From assembly GCF_006716235.1 (NCBI RefSeq), contig NZ_VFOR01000002.1, positions 186,001 to 250,000 of the forward strand: a stretch of DNA of 64,000 nucleotides. Reading direction: 5' to 3'. The stretch's first letter is position 1. Every line of letters starts with the position of its first letter. The stretch comes from Propioniferax innocua. GTDB lineage: Bacteria; Actinomycetota; Actinomycetes; Propionibacteriales; Propionibacteriaceae. The translations under genes and the position numbers were made by a program. Of this stretch, positions 29,227 to 37,534 are shown piece after piece. The notes below the pieces were generated by a model. It made no database searches. It worked only from the letters and a program-made list of their open reading frames with translations, and was not told where the DNA came from.

Positions 29227-29666
29227 GACGACTCCCTGGGTCTGAGCAAGGGGTTCCGCGGCGTCCACGCGAAATCCTTTCCTGGTACGGCCTCTGGATT
29301 GCAACCTGTGGGGATGCGGCACCTCGACCCGGGAGCCCCGTCTGCGCATCGGGGTCGAGATCGATACGCAGACGGGGCCGGCCCATGCATTCGATCGCAG
29401 TCCGACGGCTCTTCCCCAAGGCCGATCGAACACGCGTTCGAACATGTCCAACTATAGGCAGGGGGTACGACAAAAAAGCAACCCCCAGGACAGGTCTTGA
29501 CCCCGCCATGGCTCTGGCCACACCCCGCCATGGCTGTGCCACACCCCGCCATGGCTGTGCCACACAGGGGCGGCCCGGCTCCTGTCCGACAAGGCTGAAA
29601 CATCACCCGCATCCAGTGACCAGATCGCAGGGCCCAAACGCAGGAGCAGAAGCCTAGAATCCCGAC
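29227..29666. other. Divergent HEPN/lhr intergenic region with repeats
   Basis: A 440-nt region without a supportable gene. It holds a 21-nt tandem repeat (29501-29564), an A-run (near 29472) and, at its right end, the likely lhr promoter. Open frames here have no recognisable similarity. Confidence 0.6.
29501..29564. repeat. 21-22 nt tandem repeat, three copies, palindromic GCCATGGC core
   Basis: Units at 29501-29522 (22 nt, two differences), 29523-29543 and 29544-29564 (identical, 21 nt). Each contains the 8-nt palindrome GCCATGGC, and successive palindromes are 22 and 21 nt apart, close to two helical turns. The block lies about 100 nt upstream of the lhr start and 275 nt upstream of the HEPN gene. 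Confidence 0.92.
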
Positions 29667-29667
29667 G
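29655..29667 (+). promoter_or_regulatory. Leaderless promoter of lhr
   Basis: TAGAAT at 29655-29660, a good TANNNT -10 hexamer, is followed after 6 nt by the GTG start codon, with no ribosome-binding site between. This spacing places transcription initiation at or next to the start codon, as in leaderless actinobacterial mRNAs. Confidence 0.6.
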
Positions 29668-32600
29668 TGGGTTCCCTCGACCGCTTCAGCGCACCGGTGG
29701 CACGGTGGTTCACCGAATCCTTCGACGCGCCCACACCCGCGCAGATCGGGGCCTGGGACGCGATCTCCTCGGGTGAGCATTCCCTCGTGGTCGCGCCGAC
29801 CGGGTCGGGCAAGACGCTGGCGGCGTTCCTGTGGTCACTCGATTCGCTCTTCCGTGAACTCACCGCAGAACCGGACGCCCCGGCAGGCGTCCGCGTCCTA
29901 TACGTGTCGCCGTTGAAGGCATTGGGCGTCGACATCGAACGCAACCTCGCCGCACCCCTCGAAGGGATCGGCGAAAGGGCCGCTGCCGCAGGGACGGCGC
30001 TACCGCCGATCCGCACCGCCGTCCGTTCCGGTGACACTCCTTCGTCGGACCGGGCCAGGATGCTGCGACGCCCACCGCACGTACTCATCACGACGCCCGA
30101 ATCGCTGTATCTGATGCTGACCTCCCGGGCGCAGGAGATCCTGAGGACGGTGGAGACCGTCATCATCGATGAGATCCATGCGGTGGCCCCCACCAAACGC
30201 GGAACCCACCTGGCGCTCTCCCTCGAGCGACTCGACGCCCTTCTGGAACGCCCCGCCCAACGCATCGGCCTGTCGGCAACGGTACGGCCTCTCGACACGG
30301 TCGCTCAGTTCCTGGCCGGGGATCAGCCGGTACGCACCATCACCCCACCTTCCACCAAGAAGTGGGATCTCAACGTCCGCGTCACCGTCGACGACCTCAC
30401 CGACCTGCCCGAGCTCCCCGAACAGGTGGACATCACCGATTCCGCGCTCCCGACCGCCGGGTCGCTGTGGCCGCACATCGAGGGTGACCTCCTCGATCGC
30501 ATCGAGGCCAACCGCTCCACATTGGTGTTCGTCAATTCACGACGCACCTGTGAGCGCCTCACGAGTCGGCTCAACGAACTGCACCACGAGCGTCTCGGAG
30601 GCGACCGTGTGGACCGCTCGGGGCACCTGCCCGCACAGCTGATGACGCCGCGAGATGAGATGGCCGACCCACCCGAGGTGATCGCCCGTTCGCATCACGG
30701 ATCGGTGAGCAAGGAGGAACGCCAGCAGACCGAACAGGCGCTGAAGGCCGGGACGTTGCGGTGTGTCGTGGCCACCAGTTCGCTGGAGCTCGGCATCGAC
30801 ATGGGCGCCATCGACGAGGTCATCCACATGGGTGCCCCACCCTCGGTGTCCTCGGCGCTGCAACGAACCGGACGTGCGGGGCACAGCGTCGATGCCGTCT
30901 CCCGCTCGACCTTCTATCCGTTGCATCGTCTCGACGTGCTTCATTGTGCGGCGATCGTCGACGCGATGCGGGCCGGCGACATCGAGCGCATCGCCATGGT
31001 TCCCAATGCCCTGGATGTGTTGGCCCAGCAACTCGTCGCACACGTGGCCGCCCACCCCGATGGTGTGGACGTCGAGGAGTGCTTCGACATGGTGCGTCGC
31101 GCCGGGCCTTACCGGGGCCTCGACCGCGAGGCCTTCGATCGGACCCTCGGGTTGATCTGCGGGGCCTACCCGTCCACGGATTTCCCCGACCTGCGGGCCC
31201 GCGTCGACCATGCCGATACCGGACTGCTGACGCCGCGCCGCGGAGCCCAGCGGGTGGCCATCACCAGTGGTGGCACGATCCCCGACCGGGGCCTGTTCGC
31301 GGTCTACCTCGACGCCGGGGATGAGGCCGCCCGGCGGGTGGGCGAACTCGACGAGGAGATGGTCTACGAGACGCGCATCGGCGATGTCATCACATTGGGC
31401 GCCTCGAGCTGGCGGGTCACGGCCATCACCCACGAGCGGGTCCTGGTGGTCCCGGCCCCCGGTCACACCGGGCGTCTGCCCTTCTGGCACGGGGACCTGC
31501 TCTCGCGGCCTGCAGCAGCGGCCGAGCGGTTGGGCGAGGTTGTTCGACGGCTCCATGAGCCGGGCCCCGAAGCACCCGACCTCGACACGAACGCGCTCAC
31601 CAACCTGGTCTCCCTCATCGCCGACCAGCGTGCCGCCACCGGCGTCATCCCCGATGAACGCCACGTGGTGGTGGAACGACTCCGCGATGACCTGGGCGAT
31701 TGGCGGATCGTGGTCCATTCCCCGTGGGGGCGTGCGGTGAACCAGCCGTGGTCGGCAGCCATCGCGGCTCGGCTCATCGACGCCACGGGGATCGACCCGG
31801 TGCCGGTCGCCGGGGACGACGGTTTCGTCCTGCGCCTGCCCGATGGGGAGGTCGATGTGGCGTCGTTGATCGCTTTCGAAGCCGACGAGATCGATGAGAT
31901 CACCCGCACCGGGGTCGCATCCTCTGCCCTGTTCGCGTCTCGTTTCCGTGAATGCGCGGCACGTGCGCTCCTGCTGCCACGCCGCGACCCCGGCGCTCGG
32001 GCACCGCTGTGGCAGCAGCGTCTGCGCGCGAAACAGTTGCTGGAGGTCGCCCGTCATCATCCCGACTTCCCGATCAGCGTCGAGACCGCACGTGAATGCC
32101 TCGGTGACGTCTACGATCTCCCGGCGTTGCGCCGTGTGATGGAGGGGCTCGGCGTCGGCCGCATCGAGGTGACCGAGGTCGAGCGCGAGAGCGCATCGCC
32201 CTTCGCACATGCGTTGTTGTTCGAGTACACGGGGAACTTCGTGTACGACGCCGACACGCCCCTGGCCGAGAAGCGGGCGGCGTTGCTGTCGTTGGACCCC
32301 GATCTGTTGGCCCAGCTACTCGGCACCGCCCGGTTGGCCGAGGTGCTGGATCCGACGGTGATCGACGAGGTGGAACGCGAGTTGCAGCATCTGGCACCCG
32401 AGCGTCACGCACGGAACGCCGATCAGGTCACCGATCTACTGCGCACTCTCGGCCCCCTGACCAGGGATGAGATCGCCGCACGCTGCGTCGATGATGCGGT
32501 GTTGGAGGCCGGCCTCGCGGGTGACCGCCCGAACTCGGCCAGAGCCTGGCCCGTGGAGATCGGGGGACGCACACGGTTCGCCGCCACTGACGACCTGGCG

Positions 32601-34196
32601 ACGCTGCATGATGCGGTGGGCGTCGCCCTGCCCGTCGAAGCGACGCCCGGCCCGGTCGCGGCCGATCCGATCGCCGCGTTGCTCAGGAGGTACACCCGGA
32701 CCCACGGACCCTTCTCGGTGGCCACGGCCGCCGAGGCACTCGGGCTCGGACAGGCGGTGGTGCGGGCCGGGCTGGAGCAGTTGTGCATCCGCCGTGATGT
32801 GGTGCGAGGAGAGTTCCGAGCCGCTGCCGGGGTGGAGTTCTGCGACGCCGGGGTGCTGCGGCGAATCCGCGCCCGCAGTCTGGCCGCCACCCGTGCCCAG
32901 ATCGAACCGGTGGAACAACGCGCGCTGGCGGAGTTCCTCGCCGTACATCATCGGCTCGGCGCCGAGCATGGCGTCGACGGAACCTTCGCGGCCATCGAGC
33001 AACTCGCCGGGGTCGCGCTGCCCGCATCGGCGTGGGAGAGCCTGATCCTTCCGGCCCGCGTGCCCGACTATCGACCGCAGATGCTCGACGATCTGATCGC
33101 GTCGGGTGATGTCGTGGCCTGTGGTCACCGTCGTTCCGGACGCCGTGATGGGTGGGTGAGCCTGCACCCGACCGAGATCGCACCGTTGACGCTGGGCCAG
33201 CGTCCACCGGATGTCGAACCGAAACTGGCTCCCTTCCTCGATGAAGGCGGGCTGTTCTTCACCCAGATCGTGGAACGTGCCCGGGCCGAGGGGCACGATC
33301 ACACCACGGCCGAATGGGAGGAACAGCTCCTCGACCTGTGGTGGGCCGGTCTGACCACCCCGGACTCATTCGCCCCGGTGCGCGCCATGCTGCAACCGCA
33401 ACGTTCTGCTCGCTCGGCCCCAACCCGACGACACCGCCTCCGGCTGGGACGCACCTCCGCAGCACAGATGGCGCAGGCGCGGCGGATGCAGTCCGGCGGC
33501 CCACGGGTGGCCGGACGCTGGACGCGTCTGCCCCGCATGGACGTGACGAACACCGATCCCGCTGGTCCTGGCGCGGTTGCCGAGCACGGGCAGGCCCTCG
33601 GCGAGATCCTGCTGCACCGTCACGGCATCGTCACTCGCGATGCCGTGCGCACCGAGCAGGTGGCGGGCGGGTTCGCACTGGTGTACAGGGTTCTGCGCGA
33701 ATTCGAGGACGCGGGCCTGGCACAGCGAGGCTATTTCGTCGAGGGGCTCGGCGCGGCACAGTTCGCCACCTCGGCAACCGTGGATGCATTGCGCGGTTTC
33801 CGCCATGCAAGCGCCCCACCACGCCTGTTGGCGGCCACCGACCCGGCCAACCCGTTCGGTGCGGCGTTGCCGTGGCCCAAGACCACCGGTGCCCCGCGTC
33901 CGGCGCGCCGAGCAGGCGCCATGGTCGCCATCGTCGAGGGCACGGCGGCGCTGTTCATCGAACGTGGCGGACGATCGGCGGTGGTTCTCTCCCCCGCCCA
34001 TGTCCCGACTGCGGCCGGTGTCTGGGTGGCTGCGGCCCGGGCAGGCCGGATTCCCTCCGCGCGTCTGGACACGATCAACGGCGAGTCGGCTCTCGGCTCC
34101 ACATTCGCAGATGCCTTCCTCGAGGCCGGTTTCGTGATCTCCCCGAGCGGCCTGAGACTACGCGCAAGTAGCCAAAGCGGGGGTCTCTCCGGTTAG
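29667..34196 (+). CDS. lhr: Large Lhr-type superfamily 2 helicase
   Basis: 1509-aa ATP-dependent DNA/RNA helicase of the Lhr family. RecA domain 1 carries a Q-like region (TPAQIGAWDAI), Walker A APTGSGKT (43-50), VLYVSPLKALGVD, ITTPESLYLML, DEIH (168-171) and SATV. Domain 2 has VFVNSRRTCERL, ATSSLELGIDMG and QRTGRAG (399-405). The winged-helix and Lhr-core domains follow to about residue 860, then the long C-terminal Lhr extension that makes full-length Lhr about 1500 aa. Mycobacterial Lhr is a 3'-5' translocase induced by DNA damage. A GTG start directly after a -10 hexamer suggests a leaderless transcript. No uracil glycosylase or nuclease gene is linked. Confidence 0.96.
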   Translation: MGSLDRFSAPVARWFTESFDAPTPAQIGAWDAISSGEHSLVVAPTGSGKTLAAFLWSLDSLFRELTAEPDAPAGVRVLYVSPLKALGVDIERNLAAPLEGIGERAAAAGTALPPIRTAVRSGDTPSSDRARMLRRPPHVLITTPESLYLMLTSRAQEILRTVETVIIDEIHAVAPTKRGTHLALSLERLDALLERPAQRIGLSATVRPLDTVAQFLAGDQPVRTITPPSTKKWDLNVRVTVDDLTDLPELPEQVDITDSALPTAGSLWPHIEGDLLDRIEANRSTLVFVNSRRTCERLTSRLNELHHERLGGDRVDRSGHLPAQLMTPRDEMADPPEVIARSHHGSVSKEERQQTEQALKAGTLRCVVATSSLELGIDMGAIDEVIHMGAPPSVSSALQRTGRAGHSVDAVSRSTFYPLHRLDVLHCAAIVDAMRAGDIERIAMVPNALDVLAQQLVAHVAAHPDGVDVEECFDMVRRAGPYRGLDREAFDRTLGLICGAYPSTDFPDLRARVDHADTGLLTPRRGAQRVAITSGGTIPDRGLFAVYLDAGDEAARRVGELDEEMVYETRIGDVITLGASSWRVTAITHERVLVVPAPGHTGRLPFWHGDLLSRPAAAAERLGEVVRRLHEPGPEAPDLDTNALTNLVSLIADQRAATGVIPDERHVVVERLRDDLGDWRIVVHSPWGRAVNQPWSAAIAARLIDATGIDPVPVAGDDGFVLRLPDGEVDVASLIAFEADEIDEITRTGVASSALFASRFRECAARALLLPRRDPGARAPLWQQRLRAKQLLEVARHHPDFPISVETARECLGDVYDLPALRRVMEGLGVGRIEVTEVERESASPFAHALLFEYTGNFVYDADTPLAEKRAALLSLDPDLLAQLLGTARLAEVLDPTVIDEVERELQHLAPERHARNADQVTDLLRTLGPLTRDEIAARCVDDAVLEAGLAGDRPNSARAWPVEIGGRTRFAATDDLATLHDAVGVALPVEATPGPVAADPIAALLRRYTRTHGPFSVATAAEALGLGQAVVRAGLEQLCIRRDVVRGEFRAAAGVEFCDAGVLRRIRARSLAATRAQIEPVEQRALAEFLAVHHRLGAEHGVDGTFAAIEQLAGVALPASAWESLILPARVPDYRPQMLDDLIASGDVVACGHRRSGRRDGWVSLHPTEIAPLTLGQRPPDVEPKLAPFLDEGGLFFTQIVERARAEGHDHTTAEWEEQLLDLWWAGLTTPDSFAPVRAMLQPQRSARSAPTRRHRLRLGRTSAAQMAQARRMQSGGPRVAGRWTRLPRMDVTNTDPAGPGAVAEHGQALGEILLHRHGIVTRDAVRTEQVAGGFALVYRVLREFEDAGLAQRGYFVEGLGAAQFATSATVDALRGFRHASAPPRLLAATDPANPFGAALPWPKTTGAPRPARRAGAMVAIVEGTAALFIERGGRSAVVLSPAHVPTAAGVWVAAARAGRIPSARLDTINGESALGSTFADAFLEAGFVISPSGLRLRASSQSGGLSG

Positions 34197-34234
34197 TCTG
34201 ACCCAGCCGAACAATCCCACACTGAAAGAGAAGC

Positions 34235-35803
34235 ATGTCTCCCGACACAGTTGTGAAGATCATCGCGATGCTCCTGTATTTCGCAGGAATGATTGCGGTG
34301 GGCGTCTGGGCCACCAAGCGCACCCGAACGATGCAGGACTACATGTTGGGAGGCCGCAACCTTCCACCCGCCGTGGCCGCCTTGTCAGCAGGGGCGTCCG
34401 ACATGTCGGGTTGGTTGCTCATGGGACTCCCCGGCGCCATCTACATGGGTGGACTGGTTCAGGCCTGGATCGCGATCGGGTTGACGCTCGGCGCGTGGGT
34501 GAACTGGAAGATCGTCGCCCCTCGACTGCGTATCTACACCGAGGTCTCGGGCAATGCGATCACGATCCCCTCGTTCCTCGACAACCGCTTCGCCACCGGC
34601 GGCCGGGCTCTGCGCGTCATCGCCGGCCTGGTGATCTTGGTGTTCTTCACCTTCTATGTCTCCTCGGGTTTCGTCGCCGGTGGCCAGTTCACGGTCTCGG
34701 CGTTCGGTGACGTGTTGTCGTCGCTCGGCCTCTCCGACGACGGTTCGCGCTATATGGCCGGAATGCTCGTGGTGGCCGGGGTCACCATCGCCTACACCTT
34801 GGTGGGCGGGTTCCTCGGCGCCTCGTACACCGACTTCTTCCAAGGTGTGCTGATGTTCCTGGCGCTGCTGTTGGTGCCGATCGTGGCGCTGTTCATCGCC
34901 GGTGGCCCAGGCGAGGTCGTCAGCAATGTCAACGAGGCTCAACCCGGTTCGTTCAATCTGTTCGATATGGAGGCCGGTGGCGGTTTCATCACGGTTCTCG
35001 GCCTGTTCGCCTGGGGTCTGGGCTACTTCGGGCAGCCCCACATCATCGTGCGGTTCATGGCTCTGCGCGACATGCGCGATGCCGTGACCGGACGCCGCAT
35101 CGGCATCGGCTGGATGGCGCTGTGTGTCGCCGGAGCGATCGGTTCGGCCATCGTCGGCATCGGTTACATCGGCCAGCGCGACGCCCTGACCGTCACCGAC
35201 ACCGAGAACGGCGAGACGGTGTTCCTCGACATGGCCCAGCAGCTGTTCCCCTCGGTGATCGCCGGTCTGGTGCTGGCTGCGGTGCTCGCCGCGATCATGT
35301 CCACGATCTCCTCCCAGCTGGTCGTCTCCTCCTCCGCACTGGTGGAGGACCTGACCAAGATGGTCCTCGGCGACGACCTGAAGATGAGCCCCCGACGCCA
35401 GGTGTGGCTCGGCCGAGCCGGTGTCGGCCTCGTCGCGGTGATCGCCATCGCGCTGGCGTGGAACCCCGATTCCTCGATCCTCGACCTCGTCGGATTCGCC
35501 TGGGCCGGGTTCGGTGCGTCCTTCGGCTCGGTCGTGGTGTTGTCGCTGTTCTGGCGACGCTTCACCGGCCCGGGTGCCATCGCCGCGATGATCGGTGGTG
35601 CGCTGACCGTAGCCCTGTGGAAGATCTTCGGCCTGGATGCGGTGGTCTACGAGTTGCTTCCGGGCTTCGCGGTGTCGCTGATCCTCGGCCTCGTGGTCTC
35701 CAAGGCCAAGCCGGAGGAGCAGCCCAAGATCGATGCGGAGTTCGACAAGATGCTCGAGCTCCTGCACAGCGAGGTGAAGCAGACCGACGCCACACAGGCG
35801 TGA
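34235..35803 (+). CDS. putP: Sodium/proline symporter PutP
   Basis: 522-aa SSS-family transporter importing proline with sodium. About 13 membrane spans are visible. Family landmarks are GGRNLPPAVAALSAGASDMSGW near the N-terminus (shortened), LVGGFLGASYTDFFQG, GYFGQPHIIVRFMA and the STISSQLVVSSSALVEDL segment that contributes the sodium site. It lies 38 nt after lhr, with TAGTCT overlapping the lhr stop as a possible -10, and AGAGAAG as ribosome-binding site. A strong hairpin follows. It could complement the proline genes at the right end of the window. Confidence 0.93.
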   Translation: MSPDTVVKIIAMLLYFAGMIAVGVWATKRTRTMQDYMLGGRNLPPAVAALSAGASDMSGWLLMGLPGAIYMGGLVQAWIAIGLTLGAWVNWKIVAPRLRIYTEVSGNAITIPSFLDNRFATGGRALRVIAGLVILVFFTFYVSSGFVAGGQFTVSAFGDVLSSLGLSDDGSRYMAGMLVVAGVTIAYTLVGGFLGASYTDFFQGVLMFLALLLVPIVALFIAGGPGEVVSNVNEAQPGSFNLFDMEAGGGFITVLGLFAWGLGYFGQPHIIVRFMALRDMRDAVTGRRIGIGWMALCVAGAIGSAIVGIGYIGQRDALTVTDTENGETVFLDMAQQLFPSVIAGLVLAAVLAAIMSTISSQLVVSSSALVEDLTKMVLGDDLKMSPRRQVWLGRAGVGLVAVIAIALAWNPDSSILDLVGFAWAGFGASFGSVVVLSLFWRRFTGPGAIAAMIGGALTVALWKIFGLDAVVYELLPGFAVSLILGLVVSKAKPEEQPKIDAEFDKMLELLHSEVKQTDATQA

Positions 35804-35806
35804 CCC

Positions 35807-35840
35807 CTGTGCCGGGTGCTCACTCGAGCACCCGGCACAG
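35807..35840. terminator. Terminator between putP and the convergent CYTH-CHAD gene
   Basis: A perfect 15-bp stem (CTGTGCCGGGTGCTC with its complement) around a 4-nt loop, starting 4 nt after the putP stop. It lies between two convergent genes and can act on both, though no long U-tract is present. Confidence 0.85.
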
Positions 35841-35874
35841 ATGAGTTCTCAGCCCTACTGCTCGGAGCGGTTTC

Positions 35875-37344
35875 TCAGATCAGTTCAGTGACGAGCCTTC
35901 TTCCGGTGCTCAATGCCTCGTCGTGCATGGTGGCGAGTCTCCCGGCCAGGGTCCGGTAGGTCTCGAGGGGTTCACCGGCGTCGCGTGCCTGCTGTTCGAA
36001 GACCTCGAGTTCATCGGCGAGCAGCCGAGCGTCCTGCATCTCCCCCAGAGTGCTGGCGACGGCCTTCCACTTCCTGCGTTCGTCCTCGGCCGATTCGTGC
36101 CCGAGTTCGGCGAGCAGCTCATACGCGTAACGGGCGGCCTTGGCGGCCTTACGGACGTCGTGCCAGTTCTCGTCCTCCTCCGGGTCGGCCTTGGCGGTCT
36201 CGAAGCGTTCCTGCACACGGTTCACCGATTTCTGCGCCAGCGCGACGAGCACGTCATCGGCTCGCCCACTGCGTTTCCCGGACGGCGGATCGGCCACGAA
36301 TTCGGCGAGTTCGGCCAGCAGTCCATCCCATCGTTCTCCGGTGAGCTCACCACGCACCTCGGTGTGGGCGTCACCGTGCCGGGCACGGAGGCCATCCATG
36401 ATGCGATCATGCACAGGGCCGACGATCTGATCGGAGTCGAGCCCGTCCAGCAGGTTCGAGAACTCCTCGATGAGCACCTCGGCGTCACGGGCTCCCCCGA
36501 GCATGGCGCCGGCCCATCGCAGTTCCTGACGCAGCGCCCGCTGTCGGTCCCGTTCGAACACCGATCCGAAGATCTGCAGGATGCTCCGCATCCGCCGGGC
36601 GGCCACCCGCGCTTGATGCACCGCATCCGGGGCGTCCTCCCACACGCCTGTTTCGAGTGACTGCAGACGCCCCACGTGGGTCCCCATCACCCAGGCGACC
36701 GCACGGATCGCCGGAGCGTCCATGTCCGGTCGCGTGGCCGGTTCAACACCATCGAGCACATGCGCAAGCTTCGACGCCCACGGTGAACGCTGCAGTCCGG
36801 CGCCGAACAGCACCTTCTCCACATCGGCGAAGGTCTCCTCCGGTTCGTCCCCCACCAACTCGACCTCGGCCTCCACCCATTGCACGTGACGGTTCACACC
36901 AGGACGAAGCACTCGCCCGTCGACCTCGTCGAAGACGATCTCGGCACGAGCCACACCGGCATCGTCGAGCAGTTCGGTGGTCGTGCGGGTGGTGATCAAT
37001 CGCACCACCGGGAGCAGGGCTCGTGTCTGGAGCACCTCGGCGACCTCTGCACGCAGCTCGGCGGGCACGTGACGCCTGGTTCCGGGCAGACGCACCTCGT
37101 GCCGGGCGTCCCCCTTCGCACGTGTCTTGAGGTGCCACCCGGCGTCAGCTCCTCCGCTGCGGTGACGCAGCGTGGTGCGTGCGGCAGACAGCGTCAGCTC
37201 GGCGGTGTCGTGATAATCGGCCACGAGGGTGTCGGTACGGGGTTCGGAGATCGACCCCAATTCGCGCAGGTCGGGCATCTCCACACCTTCGGGGAGGGCG
37301 TACTTGCGCTCGACCTCCAACGCACGTTCACCTTGTTCGCTCAT
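35875..37344 (-). CDS. CYTH and CHAD domain protein
   Basis: 489-aa protein with an N-terminal CYTH domain (about 5-200) that shows the metal/triphosphate signature EVERK (10-14, ExExK), and a C-terminal CHAD domain (about 215-480) of histidine-containing helices: HQARVAARRMRSILQIF, then HDVRKAAKAARYAYELL. CYTH enzymes hydrolyse inorganic triphosphate or make cyclic products, and CHAD modules bind polyphosphate, so a polyphosphate-related hydrolase is inferred. ATG at 37344 begins the conserved part. It is transcribed alone, convergent to putP and divergent from the LGFP locus. Confidence 0.9.
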   Translation of the reverse strand: MSEQGERALEVERKYALPEGVEMPDLRELGSISEPRTDTLVADYHDTAELTLSAARTTLRHRSGGADAGWHLKTRAKGDARHEVRLPGTRRHVPAELRAEVAEVLQTRALLPVVRLITTRTTTELLDDAGVARAEIVFDEVDGRVLRPGVNRHVQWVEAEVELVGDEPEETFADVEKVLFGAGLQRSPWASKLAHVLDGVEPATRPDMDAPAIRAVAWVMGTHVGRLQSLETGVWEDAPDAVHQARVAARRMRSILQIFGSVFERDRQRALRQELRWAGAMLGGARDAEVLIEEFSNLLDGLDSDQIVGPVHDRIMDGLRARHGDAHTEVRGELTGERWDGLLAELAEFVADPPSGKRSGRADDVLVALAQKSVNRVQERFETAKADPEEDENWHDVRKAAKAARYAYELLAELGHESAEDERRKWKAVASTLGEMQDARLLADELEVFEQQARDAGEPLETYRTLAGRLATMHDEALSTGRRLVTELI

Positions 37345-37459
37345 CGCTCCATCCTTGGACTCGTGTACCGGCCCCCATTGTCCCGGATGATGCCCAGAAC
37401 CGTCCCGGGGGCTGCTCGGCGGGCCCACGGGCGTCGATCCGATGAGTTTTCACTCACCC

Positions 37460-37489
37460 TTAGACTTCCCTCATCGCGGAGGCTAGGCT
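37460..37489 (+). promoter_or_regulatory. Putative promoter of the LGFP/M15 gene
   Basis: TTAGAC (37460-37465) and TAGGCT (37484-37489) are 18 nt apart and lie 45 nt upstream of the GTG start, whose ribosome-binding site is GGAGGA at 37525-37530. Motif match only. Confidence 0.4.
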
Positions 37490-37534
37490 GCGAACGGTCA
37501 TTCTGGGAGAACAGCACATCGTTCGGAGGACCTT

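Noticed and set aside
28723-29451. Longer HEPN protein starting at 29451
   Set aside because: The extra 75 residues are Arg/Pro-rich, without similarity, and lack a ribosome-binding site.
29501-29564. CRISPR array
   Set aside because: The copies are directly adjacent with no spacers and there are no cas genes; it is a tandem repeat.
30537-32210. 557-codon minus-strand frame inside lhr
   Set aside because: Antisense to the helicase domains, composition typical of reverse-complement translation.
34385-35767. 460-codon minus-strand frame inside putP
   Set aside because: Extremely Asp/His/Gln/Arg-rich reverse translation of a hydrophobic transporter gene.
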